A DNA stretch of 64,000 nucleotides from Marvinbryantia formatexigens DSM 14469 (GCF_025148285.1 NZ_CP102268.1:1364001-1428000), one strand, 5' to 3'; numbered from the stretch's first letter, positions 25,380 through 35,211 are shown. Numbers and translations: made by a program. Notes: generated from the sequence alone by a model not told the origin.

Positions 25380-27334
25380 TTTGACAATTGAATAATCGAA
25401 AAATCCTCTGCAGGCCGCATAAAGCCTGCGTTTTTTGTGTCAACTTTTTTGTTTTATTATATTGTATTTTATTGCAATGTATTGTATAATAAGGGCCAGG
25501 AGGGTTTTTATATGAGAGTTACAACATCAAAATCAAAAAATTCGGAATCATTTTATATTACGAAAGGTTACGTCAATAACAAAGGTGTTAGCACTTCTGT
25601 TATTATTCGAAAACTCGGAACCTTGAAAGAACTTCTTCCAGAACACGGTCCTACCCGCGATGATGTCATGAAATGGGCCAGAGAGGAAGCCAGACTGGAA
25701 ACACTCAGATACAAAGAAGAACAGCAGGCCAAGTCGGTTCAGATAACTTTTCACTCTGACCAGAAGCTGGATTATAGTCAGCAGGTCTTTTACCGCGGAG
25801 GATATCTTTTTCCACAAGCCTTTTACTATCGTATCCAGCTTGATAAGACTTGCCGAAAGCTCAGAGATAAATATAAATTTAAGTATGATATCAATGCCAT
25901 CCTTTCCGATCTGATCTATGCCAGGGTTCTGGAACCAGCAAGTAAGCGTTCTTCTTTTAAGATAGCTTCTGAATTCCTGGAAAAACCTTCTTATCAATTA
26001 CATGATATATACCGGGCTCTTGATGTCCTGGGAAATGAATGCGATTTCATCCAGTCTGAAGTTTATAAAAACAGTCATCTTCTCGGAAAACGAGATGATA
26101 AGATACTTTATTATGACTGTACAAACTATTTCTTTGAGATCGAGCAGGAAGATGGGGAGAGAAAATACGGGAAAGGAAAAGAACACCGGCCTAATCCAAT
26201 CATTCAAATGGGGATGTTTATGGACGGAGCTGGAATTCCTCTTGCTTTTTCCCTTTTTCCCGGAAATGCGAATGAACAAACATCACTAAAACCTCTGGAA
26301 GAAAAAGTCCTCCAGGACTTTGGTTGTACAAAATTTATTTACTGCAGTGATGCCGGACTTGGTTCAGAAGCCATTAAAAGAATAAACCATGCAGGCCAGA
26401 GAGCTTTTATTGTTACCCAGTCCATCAAAAAGCTGAATAAAGATGACAGGAAATGGGCACTGGACAAAACTGGCTTTAAACGTGTTTCCGATGATTCTCC
26501 GGCAGATCTTTCCAGACTTACAGAGGATGATGCCGGCCTGTATTATAAGGATGAACCATATACCCCTCATTCACTGCACCAGCGTCTCATTGTCACTTAC
26601 TCTCCTAAATATGCAAAATATCAGAAAGCAATACGTGACGCACAGGTAGAGCGTGCCGAAAAAATGCTCCATTCCGGGAAAGTAAAAAAAGAACGCAGAA
26701 ACCCGAACGATCCCGCACGATTTATAGGTAAGATTGCAGTTACAGAAGAAGGAGAAGCTGCTAAAATCAAGAATTATCTGGATACAGATAAAATAGAAAC
26801 CGAAGCGCTCTATGATGGAATGTACGCTGTAACTACAGATTTGTTAGATGATGACGTAAAAGATATTTTAAAAGTAAGCGAGGGCCGTTGGGAAATCGAA
26901 GAATGTTTCCGCATCATGAAAACAGATTTTGAAGCAAGACCTGTATTTCTTCATGACGATGTGCGTATCAAAGCACATTTCCTGATCTGTTTTCTTGCAT
27001 TAGTCATATACCGTTACCTTGAAAAAAGTTTGGGAAATGCCTATACCTGTGAAACAATCCTGGACAAACTGAAATCCATGAATTTTGCTGATGTACAGGA
27101 ACAGGGGTTCATGCCACTTTATACACGGGACAAACTAACCGATGCCTTACACGAAGCATGTGGTTTTGAAACAGACTTTCAATTCATTACAAAAAGCCAA
27201 ATGAAAACAATCCAGAAAAAAAGTAAAGGGAGAAAATAAAATACCATACTTCAAAACAAGAGCAAAACACCTTGCAACCAGCATAAACACTGGGTTTGCG
27301 AGGTGTTTTAGCCTTCTCAACTGTCAAAGATGGG
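25380..27334 (+). mobile_element. IS1634-family insertion sequence
   Basis: The ends carry short inverted repeats TTTGACARTTGA (25380-25391, and reversed 27317-27328). A single transposase fills the element. The flanks are direct repeats of about 270-314 bp; IS1634 is known for unusually long, variable target duplications, which fits. The element is much more AT-rich than its surroundings. Exact ends are uncertain by a few bases. Confidence 0.85.
25512..27239 (+). CDS. IS1634-family transposase
   Basis: 575 residues of an IS4-superfamily DDE transposase. YYDCTNYFFEIE has the first catalytic Asp, YCSDAGLGSEAIKRI the second, and the YREK-like EGRWEIEECFRIMKTDFEARP the Glu. The ATG at 25512 follows AGGAGG. 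The frame is intact, so the element may still move. Confidence 0.92.
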   Translation: MRVTTSKSKNSESFYITKGYVNNKGVSTSVIIRKLGTLKELLPEHGPTRDDVMKWAREEARLETLRYKEEQQAKSVQITFHSDQKLDYSQQVFYRGGYLFPQAFYYRIQLDKTCRKLRDKYKFKYDINAILSDLIYARVLEPASKRSSFKIASEFLEKPSYQLHDIYRALDVLGNECDFIQSEVYKNSHLLGKRDDKILYYDCTNYFFEIEQEDGERKYGKGKEHRPNPIIQMGMFMDGAGIPLAFSLFPGNANEQTSLKPLEEKVLQDFGCTKFIYCSDAGLGSEAIKRINHAGQRAFIVTQSIKKLNKDDRKWALDKTGFKRVSDDSPADLSRLTEDDAGLYYKDEPYTPHSLHQRLIVTYSPKYAKYQKAIRDAQVERAEKMLHSGKVKKERRNPNDPARFIGKIAVTEEGEAAKIKNYLDTDKIETEALYDGMYAVTTDLLDDDVKDILKVSEGRWEIEECFRIMKTDFEARPVFLHDDVRIKAHFLICFLALVIYRYLEKSLGNAYTCETILDKLKSMNFADVQEQGFMPLYTRDKLTDALHEACGFETDFQFITKSQMKTIQKKSKGRK

Positions 27335-27648
27335 ATTTTACCAAATCTATCAAGTGAAATTTACATGAACAGTTCACCTGTCCGTACAGGCGGGAGAACC
27401 CACATGCTTGCATGTGGGGGACTCCTGTTGTGCGGACAGTGGGAGCGCCGTCTTATGAGCAAAGTTAGCTGCGTATGCAGCGGGAAAGCTCCGAAGGAGC
27501 CTTTGCGAATGGCGCGGGTGAACTGTTCTCAATTATTCACCTGTCCGTACAAGCGGGAGAACCCACATGCTTGCATGTTGGGGGCTCACGTTGTGCGGAC
27601 AGTGGGAGCGCCGTCTTATGAGCAAAGTTAGCTGCGTATGCAGCGGGA
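27335..27648 (+). repeat. Right long direct repeat flanking the IS
   Basis: Counterpart of 25111-25379, with one full and one two-thirds copy of the 163-bp structured unit. It ends at GGGAGTTT, three bases before the stop of the radical SAM gene on the other strand. Confidence 0.9.
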
Positions 27649-27650
27649 GT

Positions 27651-29681
27651 TTACCCATCCACTTTCACCTCGTACACGGCGGCTTCCTGCGTCAGCGGAT
27701 TCCGCTTCCGGTAATCAAACAGAAGCCAGTGCCTGCCCTCCCGGCAGTCCCCGCAGACGGCATAGTGGAACAGCTCCAGATGCGTCATATTCATCATCTG
27801 CCTGGCGCTGCGCCCCTCATAGCCGGAAAGCAGGCTGCGGTTTTCTTCCTCCCGCTTGAAAAATGCCAGCATTGCCGGTTTGTCGCCGCCAATATCTCCG
27901 GCCCACGCCGGACGGCTTTTGCTGTTTTCCCTCAGGTACAAATCAAGCAGAAGCAGCTCGTCATACAGCGCCGCTTCTGTCTTTGTGCGGATAAAATCCC
28001 GCAGAATGTCGAAGCGCGCCATCCGCGTATGCTTCTTTCCGGCAAGCCCGCTGCGCTCATAGTATTCTGCCAGCTCCAGATACATGGCAAAGGGATGCGC
28101 AAATTCGCGCTCCAGGCGGCGCATCGTGTGCGTAAACTGTCCGCTGTTGTAGTAGACCTCCACCATTTCCTCCACCATTTTCAGCCTCAGGAGCTCTTCA
28201 TAAGAAATCCAGCGGGTGTGCAGGACCTCGTAAACCGGCTGTCTGCGGTAGCAGAGCGCATATTCCTGCGCCTTTTCGTGCATCTTCGACCCCTTCAGCA
28301 CCTTCAGAAACCCAAGCTGGAGCTGCTCTGGATACAAACGGTACACATCATTGAAGGAATGTACAAAGCTGTCATAATCTTCATAGGGCAGCCCGGCAAT
28401 CAAATCAAGATGCAGATGGATATTTTCGCCGCTCTGGAGCCGTTTTACAATCTCCGAGAGCCTGCCAAAATCGGAAATCCGGTCGATTTCCGCGAGCGTG
28501 CGCGGATTGGTCGACTGCACCCCGATTTCCATCTGCACCAGTCCCGGCCGCAGCGTATTTAAAAGCGCCAGCTCCTCCTCTGTAAGCAAATCTGCCGCAA
28601 TCTCAAAATGAAAATTCGTAACGCCATTGTCATGCTCCTTAATAAACCGCCAGATTTCCATTGCATGGCTGTGGCGGCAGTTAAAGGTCCTGTCCACAAA
28701 TTTTACCTGTCTGACTTTATGGTCCAGAAAAAATGCCAGCTCCCGCTTCACTTTCTCCGTGCTGCGGAAACGCACGCTTTTTTCAATAGAAGAAAGGCAG
28801 TAGCTGCAGGAAAACGGACAGCCCCTGCTGCTCTCATAATAAATGATGCGGTTCACGAAATCCTCAAGGGATATATTGGCGCCTGCCTTCGCAATCCCGG
28901 CAGACACACCTGTATCATTGTCCACACGACCGGCAGATGCGCCAGTTTCTTCCCCGCCGCTTCGGGGTGACGGCAGCGCGTACAAAAAAGGCAGCTTATC
29001 CATAGCGAGCAGCGGTCGCGGCGCATTGGTCCGCACCGTCCCCCGGTCGTCCCGGAAAACAATTCCCCGGATGGCAGACAGCCCGCCATCCGCCGGCATA
29101 TCTGTCCGCCCGGCAGCATGTTCTGGCCACTGCGCCTCCTCCACATATGTCCGGCGGGTTCGCCGCGGCTCCTCTGTACACATCTGGCCGCCCTGTTCCT
29201 CCGTCCGGGCATACCATGCGGCAAGCTCCGCAAAGGTTTCCTCGCCCTCTCCTGTCATAATGCCGCGCACCTGCAGATGCTCCTCCAGGAAAGCCTCTGC
29301 ATCCCAGGACACCTCCGGTCCGCCAAGCCACAGCTCCGTCCGCGGCAGTATATACGGAAGATTTTCAAGCAGCTTCTCCACCATCTCCAGATTCCAGATG
29401 TAGCAGGAAAATGCCAGAACCTCCGGCTGCTTTTTATAAATTTCCCGCAAGATTTCATCCGCCTCCTGGTTGATTGTAAACTCGACAATCTCAATCGTAC
29501 ATGCCGCAGCGCAGTCGCCGTTCCCACGCCCCGGCTTTGCAGACTGTCCGCCATCCCCGCGCTCCGGCTTTGCAGACTGGCTTTTGTCCTTTAAAAATTG
29601 CTCCGCATACGCCTTCAGGCTGTAGACCGCCGGGTTGGAGTGTATATATTTTGCATTTATTGCCGCCAGTAAAATATCCAT
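27651..29681 (-). CDS. B12-binding-domain radical SAM protein (DUF4080 type)
   Basis: 676 residues: N-terminal cobalamin-binding-like domain (LLAAINAKYIHSNPAV start, about 1-150), radical SAM core with RGCPFSCSYC (Cys 288, 292, 295), and a C-terminal DUF4080-like region. The substrate is unknown. Three inserted low-complexity stretches interrupt the family sequence: about residues 34-62 (SAKP-GRG repeats), 160-201 and 239-270. They sit on tandem-repeat DNA. The partner gene (DUF4364) starts the operon 10 bases upstream. Confidence 0.85.
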   Translation of the reverse strand: MDILLAAINAKYIHSNPAVYSLKAYAEQFLKDKSQSAKPERGDGGQSAKPGRGNGDCAAACTIEIVEFTINQEADEILREIYKKQPEVLAFSCYIWNLEMVEKLLENLPYILPRTELWLGGPEVSWDAEAFLEEHLQVRGIMTGEGEETFAELAAWYARTEEQGGQMCTEEPRRTRRTYVEEAQWPEHAAGRTDMPADGGLSAIRGIVFRDDRGTVRTNAPRPLLAMDKLPFLYALPSPRSGGEETGASAGRVDNDTGVSAGIAKAGANISLEDFVNRIIYYESSRGCPFSCSYCLSSIEKSVRFRSTEKVKRELAFFLDHKVRQVKFVDRTFNCRHSHAMEIWRFIKEHDNGVTNFHFEIAADLLTEEELALLNTLRPGLVQMEIGVQSTNPRTLAEIDRISDFGRLSEIVKRLQSGENIHLHLDLIAGLPYEDYDSFVHSFNDVYRLYPEQLQLGFLKVLKGSKMHEKAQEYALCYRRQPVYEVLHTRWISYEELLRLKMVEEMVEVYYNSGQFTHTMRRLEREFAHPFAMYLELAEYYERSGLAGKKHTRMARFDILRDFIRTKTEAALYDELLLLDLYLRENSKSRPAWAGDIGGDKPAMLAFFKREEENRSLLSGYEGRSARQMMNMTHLELFHYAVCGDCREGRHWLLFDYRKRNPLTQEAAVYEVKVDG

Positions 29682-29690
29682 CGTCCGTCC

Positions 29691-30203
29691 CTACATCAGT
29701 TCTTTCATCAGATATCCGTAAATCTGCTGGCTCTTCTTTTTCCAGTTGTCGCAGAGCACTATCGCCTGCTGCTCCAGCGGCACCGTAAGCGCCACCTCCA
29801 CCAGCACCGCTTCCTTTTCCTTCACCTGGAGGCGCGCGGTAAATTCATTTCCGTTTGTCCGGTAATAATCGGCGATTACCGCATTATCGTTGCGCATCTG
29901 CAGTTTATTTTTCCGGAAATATTTTTCAATGTCTTCTTTAATACCATCCGATATATCATCTCCGAAATAAGCAAGCGTTTCCTTTCCGCTCTCCGTCATT
30001 GCGTAGCGCGTGCTGTTACGGATGGTTTTTGCCTCCAGAAGCCCGGATTCAATCATATCTGCCAGCGTCTCCTGCACCGTAAAATAATCGGTATACTGCT
30101 CTTCCAGAATGAACGCTGTAATCTGGCTGTTGGTAAGCTCAAATTCCACCCTGTCCAGCATAGATAAAATGATTAATTTATAAAGTGTATGCACATCCTT
30201 CAT
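29691..30203 (-). CDS. DUF4364 family protein, probable winged-helix regulator
   Basis: 170 residues beginning KDVHTLYKLIILSMLDRVEF, a conserved Clostridia family with an N-terminal winged helix (FELTNSQITAFILEEQYTDY) and a C-terminal alpha/beta part. The function is unknown; the fold suggests regulation. The ATG at 30203 follows GAGGAGG. It forms an operon with the radical SAM gene downstream. Confidence 0.85.
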   Translation of the reverse strand: MKDVHTLYKLIILSMLDRVEFELTNSQITAFILEEQYTDYFTVQETLADMIESGLLEAKTIRNSTRYAMTESGKETLAYFGDDISDGIKEDIEKYFRKNKLQMRNDNAVIADYYRTNGNEFTARLQVKEKEAVLVEVALTVPLEQQAIVLCDNWKKKSQQIYGYLMKELM

Positions 30204-30305
30204 ATGCGCTTCCTCCTCTCCCTGCCGGAGGCCCCGGCTCTTACTGGCAGACACAAAAGTGCGACAGCACGTATTATACAAATGGAACAATGAAGTGGAC
30301 GCCCT

Positions 30306-31355
30306 TCAGAGCGTCTGGCCGCACTGCTGAAAAAATTTTCCCTGCCAGATCTCTTCTTCCTTCATCCGGCTGTGTATGGTATTTAATACGGTACGCTTCC
30401 GGCTGCTCCAGAGCGGAGCCAGAAGAAGCTCCTTCGGTCCGTCCCCCGTCAGACGGTGAATGGTGATATCCGGCGACAGATGCGCCACACAGTCCAGGAC
30501 CAGATCAATATACTCATCCATCGAAAGAACGTGAATCGCGCCCTGTGCATCCGGCACAGACTTTTCATCCACTGTCATGCCCGCGCCCGGATTTTCTGCC
30601 GCCCGCATACTCTGCTGCAGATAGAGCGCCCCCAGATCAGTGCCCCGCAGAATATGCAGAAGCTGCAGCTTGATTCCCTGGATACCGGCATCGTTCAAAT
30701 ACCCGATCGTTTCCAGCATTTCCCTGCGTCCTTCGCCCGGAAGTCCCAGAATGGTATGCACGATCACTTCAATGCCGCGGCTTCGCAGACCGCGCACCGC
30801 CGTCTCAAAGCAGGAAAGCCCGTAGCCTCTGCGGATAAACCGTGCTGTCTGCGGATGGATGGTCTGCAGGCCAAGCTCCACCCATACCGGTTTTCTGCGG
30901 TTCAGACGCCCCAGAAGCTCCAGAACATCCGCTGGCAGACAATCCGGACGCGTTGCCACCGAAAGTATGACCACTTCGTCGTCCTCTATAGCTTCCGTGA
31001 AGATTTTTTCCAGATAATCCACCGGAGCGTAGGTGTTTGTGTACGCCTGAAAATAGGCGATATATTTTCTGGCGGATTTTTTTTCGCGCAGCGCTTCTTT
31101 CTGGATACGGAGCTGCTCCGCCACCGGCAGTCTTTTGTCGGCGGCAAATTCCCCGCTCCCGCCTGCACTGCAGAAAATACAGCCGCCCGTTCCCACTGTC
31201 CCGTCACGGTTCGGACAGGTCATTCCTCCGTTCAGAGACAGCTTATATACCTTTTCCCCAAACTGCTCCCGCAGCCGGAAATCCAGGGACCGATATGGCT
31301 TATCGCCCCACATCCGCCCCTTTGTCTTCTGCATCTGTGCCCCGTCTCTCTCCAT
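30306..31355 (-). CDS. TIGR01212-type radical SAM protein (YhcC family)
   Basis: 349 residues with the family signature GGMTCPNRDGTVGTGGCIFC, which holds the radical SAM cysteines, and AYTNTYAP, RPDCLPADVLELL, ELGLQTIH. Members are conserved in many bacteria without an established reaction. The start is uncertain: ATG codons at 31355, 31334 and 31313 are all possible; family alignment begins near the third (WGDKPYRSLDFRLREQFG). Confidence 0.88.
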   Translation of the reverse strand: MERDGAQMQKTKGRMWGDKPYRSLDFRLREQFGEKVYKLSLNGGMTCPNRDGTVGTGGCIFCSAGGSGEFAADKRLPVAEQLRIQKEALREKKSARKYIAYFQAYTNTYAPVDYLEKIFTEAIEDDEVVILSVATRPDCLPADVLELLGRLNRRKPVWVELGLQTIHPQTARFIRRGYGLSCFETAVRGLRSRGIEVIVHTILGLPGEGRREMLETIGYLNDAGIQGIKLQLLHILRGTDLGALYLQQSMRAAENPGAGMTVDEKSVPDAQGAIHVLSMDEYIDLVLDCVAHLSPDITIHRLTGDGPKELLLAPLWSSRKRTVLNTIHSRMKEEEIWQGKFFQQCGQTL

Positions 31356-31383
31356 CCGCCGTATCTTCCTCTCTGCCTTTCCG

Positions 31384-31432
31384 TAACAGTTCAGCCAGGC
31401 TGCCCTGGTGCCTGCAAAAATCCGTAGGCATC
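31384..31432 (-). repeat. Partial copy of the dispersed repeat (hairpin 2)
   Basis: GTAACAGTTCAGCCAGGCTG then CCCTGGTGCCTGCAAAAATCC, nearly the reverse complement of 18334-18372. It lies upstream of the radical SAM gene. Confidence 0.75.
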
Positions 31433-31637
31433 ATATTTAGACCTTTTGACCCTGGCATCATTTTATTATAGCTTCCTGCACATTTCCTGTCAATGTGAGT
31501 CAATCCACTGTTTCTCTTTTCCCGCCCCTGTGCTATACTGATAGCAGAACATATAAAACATGAAAAAAGTCCTGCTTTACGGGATTTTGCACAGCAGCGT
31601 TTCCCATGCCGCGCTGCCGTCAGAGAAAGGAGTACAT

Positions 31638-31985
31638 ATGAACAGGAATCTGAACCAGGAGCAGCGTGAAAAGCTGACGCTCGCCATCCAGGCTGCCGTC
31701 GGCATACTGGTCATCGGTCTGTCCATCAGAAACAGCGCCCGGATACAGACCGCCGAAATGAAGAAGCTGGCAAAAAAGGATGCCGCGCAGCAGGCACGTC
31801 TGCAGAAAAACGAATATGCCATGAAGCAGAAGCTGCAGAAAAATGAATACTCCATGAAGCAAAAGCTGCAGAAACAGAAATACCGGGCAAAGCTGCAGCG
31901 CGCCAGAAAGTCCGGAAAGCGCGGACCGCTTATTTTTGCCCGCACAAAGCCTTTATCCGGCAGGCCCGGATTTTCCGCCCGCTAA
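31638..31985 (+). CDS. Small membrane protein with heptad-like repeats
   Basis: 115 residues from an ATG with AAAGGAG at good spacing. One membrane helix (about 17-33), then a very basic coiled-coil region in which LQKNEYAMKQK is repeated nearly exactly (LQKNEYSMKQK, LQKQKYRAK). The last residues (PLSGRPGFSAR) run into short repeats. I do not recognise a family; location in the membrane with a cytosolic coiled tail is inferred. Confidence 0.6.
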   Translation: MNRNLNQEQREKLTLAIQAAVGILVIGLSIRNSARIQTAEMKKLAKKDAAQQARLQKNEYAMKQKLQKNEYSMKQKLQKQKYRAKLQRARKSGKRGPLIFARTKPLSGRPGFSAR

Positions 31986-32112
31986 ACGCCTCCGCCCGGC
32001 AGACCCGGATTTCCGCACACAAAAAAGCTCTGCCCGTCGGCTCCGTTTTTTCACTAAAAAACGTCCACCGGACATTTTTGTCGTATGCATGGCAACACGG
32101 AGTGTCTCCGCC

Positions 32113-33429
32113 TTACTCCTCGCGGAGCCACCGCATATATTCCCGTATCTGCTTTTCGTATCCGTTCTCAGACGGATGATAAAAGACCTGGTCTTTGATT
32201 TCGTCGGGCAGATACTGCTGTCTGGAAAAATGCTTCGGGAAATCATGGGCATACTCATAGCCGACGCCATGTCCGAGCTTTGCCGCTCCCTTATAATGGG
32301 AATCCTGCAGATGCACCGGAACCGTCGCCTTAAAATTTTTCACCGCCTCCGCCGCCGAAAAGACGGCGTTGCAGGCGGCGTTGCTTTTTGGCGCCGTGGC
32401 AACATAGAGCACCGCCTGTGAAAGGATAATCTGTGCCTCCGGCATTCCGACGCGCTCCACCGCCTGCGCAGCGGCAACCGCCACCTGCAGCGCCTGCGGG
32501 TCCGCATTGCCCACATCCTCCGACGCGCAGATCATGATTCTGCGCGCAATAAACGTCACGCTCTCGCCCGCGTACAGCATTCTGGCAAGGTAATAGACCG
32601 CCGCGTCCGGGTCGGAGCCGCGCATACTTTTAATAAACGCCGAGATAGTATCGTAGTGGTTGTCCCCGGTCTTATCATAGCGCACCGCACGCTTCTGGAT
32701 GCACTCCGACGCCACCTCCAGTGTCAGATGAATCTTTCCGTCTCCGCTGCGCTCTGTCGTCAGAATCCCCAGCTCCACCGCATTCAGCGCCGCCCGCGCA
32801 TCTCCGTCCGCAACGTCCGCCAGAAAATCCTTTGCGTCCCCGTCAATCACCGCATTATAATTTCCCATGCCGCGCTCCTTATCGTTTATGGCGCGGTCTA
32901 TCAGGGTGCAGATATCCTCCTTTGAAAGCGGCTTCAGCTCAAATACCACCGACCTGGAAATCAGCGCGCTGTTCACCTCAAAATACGGATTTTCCGTTGT
33001 CGCGCCGATAAGAATCAGCGTGCCGTCCTCCACAAACGGCAGAAGATAATCCTGCTGTCCTTTGTTGAAGCGGTGAATCTCATCCACGAAAAGTATCGTC
33101 TTTTTTCCGTACATGCCAAGGCTGTCCTTTGCCGCCTTCACCACATCCTCCATGTCCTTTTTGCCGGCAACCGTCGCGTTAATCTGCTTAAAATCCGCGC
33201 TGGTCGTGTTGGCGATTACCTTCGCCAGCGTCGTTTTTCCCGTTCCCGGCGGTCCGTAAAAAATCAGCGAGCCGAGCTTATCCGCCTTGATGGCACGGTA
33301 TAACAGCTTGCCCTCCCCGATAATCTCCTGCTGTCCGACCACCTCCTCCAGAGTGCGCGGACGCAGTCTCGACGCCAGCGGCGCTTCCTTCTCCATTGTA
33401 TTTTGTCTCATATAGTCAAATAAATCCAT
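32113..33429 (-). CDS. rarA: Replication-associated recombination protein A (first copy)
   Basis: AAA+ ATPase of the RarA/MgsA/WRNIP1 family, acting at stalled replication forks. 438 residues: Walker [17 protein letters not shown], Walker [18 protein letters not shown], sensor [17 protein letters not shown], and the C-terminal oligomerisation region ending [19 protein letters not shown] paralogue is encoded at 62575-63915. A deacetylase gene lies 26 bases upstream on the same strand. Confidence 0.94.
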   Translation of the reverse strand: MDLFDYMRQNTMEKEAPLASRLRPRTLEEVVGQQEIIGEGKLLYRAIKADKLGSLIFYGPPGTGKTTLAKVIANTTSADFKQINATVAGKKDMEDVVKAAKDSLGMYGKKTILFVDEIHRFNKGQQDYLLPFVEDGTLILIGATTENPYFEVNSALISRSVVFELKPLSKEDICTLIDRAINDKERGMGNYNAVIDGDAKDFLADVADGDARAALNAVELGILTTERSGDGKIHLTLEVASECIQKRAVRYDKTGDNHYDTISAFIKSMRGSDPDAAVYYLARMLYAGESVTFIARRIMICASEDVGNADPQALQVAVAAAQAVERVGMPEAQIILSQAVLYVATAPKSNAACNAVFSAAEAVKNFKATVPVHLQDSHYKGAAKLGHGVGYEYAHDFPKHFSRQQYLPDEIKDQVFYHPSENGYEKQIREYMRWLREE

Positions 33430-33455
33430 TGCATTTCCTTTCTTTTTCCTGCTGC

Positions 33456-34277
33456 TTACTCCAGAAGCAGCTCCTCGACAGTAACAAATGAGAAGCCCCG
33501 CGCCTGCAGGATATCCACAATCTGCAGCGCCGCTTCCACCGACGATTTGTAATAATCATGCAGCAGAATGATGTCGTCTCCGGCTGCCTCCGTCACTACC
33601 CGCTCGACCACCTGCGCCGTGTTCGCCGTCGTCCAGTCCAGCGGATCGATTGTCCAGTTTACGGCAATCATGGAGCTGAGACAGTCCAGCTCATCGTCCC
33701 AGTTTCCAAACGGAGGGCGCACATACGGCGTCGCCTCCCCGGTAATCTCCTCCACCAGGTCGCTCGTTTTCTGAAACTCCTCGCACACCTGGCTGCTGCT
33801 CAGTCTGCTGACGTCCGCGTGGTCGTAGGTGTGATTTCCAATCAGATGCCCTTCCTGCGCCATCCGCAAAATCACTTTCTCGTGCCCCGGAATATTTTTC
33901 CCGACTACAAAGAACGTGGCTTTCACACCACGTTCCTTCAGACCATCCAGCAGAAGCTCCGTATATACCGGATGGGGACCATCATCGAAGGTGAGCGCAA
34001 TTTTCCGCTCTCCAACATCCGCCTGCTCACGCTCCGTTTCTTCTGCAGCGTCCGTCTGCATACTCTCCGCCTTTTCCCCTGTATCTGCCCCGGCGTCCGC
34101 CTGCATTCCCTGCGCTTCAGGGGATACCATCGCTTCCTGCTGCCGTTTTCCCTCCTGCTGCGCGCCGGTCTCCTGCACCTCCTGCTGTTTCTGTACATAA
34201 ATACTGAAAAAAATCATAAATGCGAACAGCACAAACATCCACCGCCCGCCGCGGATTCCCGTTTCCTTCATAGACAC
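33456..34277 (-). CDS. Membrane-anchored polysaccharide deacetylase (NodB domain)
   Basis: 273 residues: N-terminal membrane helix (about 11-28), a Glu/Gln/Ala-rich linker with repeated QTDA/QADA units (about 30-90), then a NodB domain with the metal motif LTFDDGPHP, GNHTYDHADVSRLS and RPPFGNWDDEL. It probably removes N-acetyl groups from peptidoglycan or another envelope sugar. The start ATG has no strong ribosome site (GGAAAC), so it is the least certain part. Confidence 0.9.
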   Translation of the reverse strand: MSMKETGIRGGRWMFVLFAFMIFFSIYVQKQQEVQETGAQQEGKRQQEAMVSPEAQGMQADAGADTGEKAESMQTDAAEETEREQADVGERKIALTFDDGPHPVYTELLLDGLKERGVKATFFVVGKNIPGHEKVILRMAQEGHLIGNHTYDHADVSRLSSSQVCEEFQKTSDLVEEITGEATPYVRPPFGNWDDELDCLSSMIAVNWTIDPLDWTTANTAQVVERVVTEAAGDDIILLHDYYKSSVEAALQIVDILQARGFSFVTVEELLLE

Positions 34278-34304
34278 ACTCTGCCGGTTTCTTGCTTCTA
34301 TGAT

Positions 34305-34432
34305 ATGCGCAGATTTCGTAACTTATGTTATCCGGTATACGCAGATTCCGTGACTTATGTTATCCGGTATGCGCAGATTCCGCGACTTATGTTATCCGGT
34401 ATGCGCAGATTCCATGATTTATGTTATCCGTT
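34305..34432 (+). repeat. 32-bp tandem repeat, four copies
   Basis: Units begin at 34305, 34337, 34369 and 34401: ATGCGCAGATTCCGTGACTT then ATGTTATCCGGT, with one to three mismatches each and no spacers. They lie between the deacetylase and the next minus-strand gene; no gene is seen in 34278-34508. Confidence 0.95.
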
Positions 34433-34508
34433 TTCCGCATGGAAACCGCACCGCACCGTCTGCATCAAGTGTTCTCTGTGCGGCGGTCATCCGGAGCACG
34501 CCTGCGCA

Positions 34509-35012
34509 TTACGACAGCGTACGCGGGTCGTCCACATTTTCGTCTTCACTTTCATCTGCCTCTCCATCCGTCTGTTCCAATACATTTTCCGTTTCCTGTT
34601 CCGTCTCATCCTTTTCTTCCGGCACGCCGTGGTAAAAAATATCCTGGCTGTCGCGCTTCGGCTTCATGGTAATCACATAAATGATGGCGCCCACCAGACC
34701 GTTGCCGCCGGCATTTCCCATACTGTACAGAAAATACGCGATACCGGCAAGTCCGGCAAAATCCAGAACGAGAAACTTTATATACGCCGTCTTCTGTTCC
34801 TGCGTGATGTCTTTAAACCGCTTCATCACGACCGGCTCCAGAATATCCGATAAAATCCAGAAAACCAGCAGGGAAGCCGCAATCAGAATATCCGACTGCC
34901 GTCCTGTCATTTTCCGTGTAACCGTTCCGTATACCATGACCGCCACCGCCAGCACAAGCTGGGCGATCGCCAGATACAGAACCCATGATCTCTTGTTCAC
35001 ATTTTCCTCCAT
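34509..35012 (-). CDS. Small integral membrane protein of unknown function
   Basis: 167 residues: four hydrophobic segments in the first 110 residues (YLAIAQLVLAVAVMVYG, LIAASLLVFWILSDI, FLVLDFAGLAGIAYFLY, GLVGAIIYVITM) and a strongly acidic cytosolic tail (EEKDETEQETENVL onwards). The ATG at 35012 has AGGGGG upstream. I do not recognise a family. Confidence 0.7.
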   Translation of the reverse strand: MEENVNKRSWVLYLAIAQLVLAVAVMVYGTVTRKMTGRQSDILIAASLLVFWILSDILEPVVMKRFKDITQEQKTAYIKFLVLDFAGLAGIAYFLYSMGNAGGNGLVGAIIYVITMKPKRDSQDIFYHGVPEEKDETEQETENVLEQTDGEADESEDENVDDPRTLS

Positions 35013-35211
35013 AATACCCCCTGCCGCCATAACGCTCCCGGATACCTCCGTGCTGCGTATTATAAATATAGTACCAGTATATACTATTCTTCCCGCTTTT
35101 GCAAAACATTTGTAGACAAACTATATATATCCTGCTATAGTATAGTTAATAACAGAACCGGGTGAGCTATACCGATTCTGCTTTTTATGTGCAAAAGAAA
35201 GGAAGAGACAC

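Noticed and set aside
25141-25395. 84-codon frame in the repeat left of the IS
   Set aside because: It is repeat DNA with stable hairpins throughout; the parallel right copy encodes a differing frame, so it is not under coding selection.
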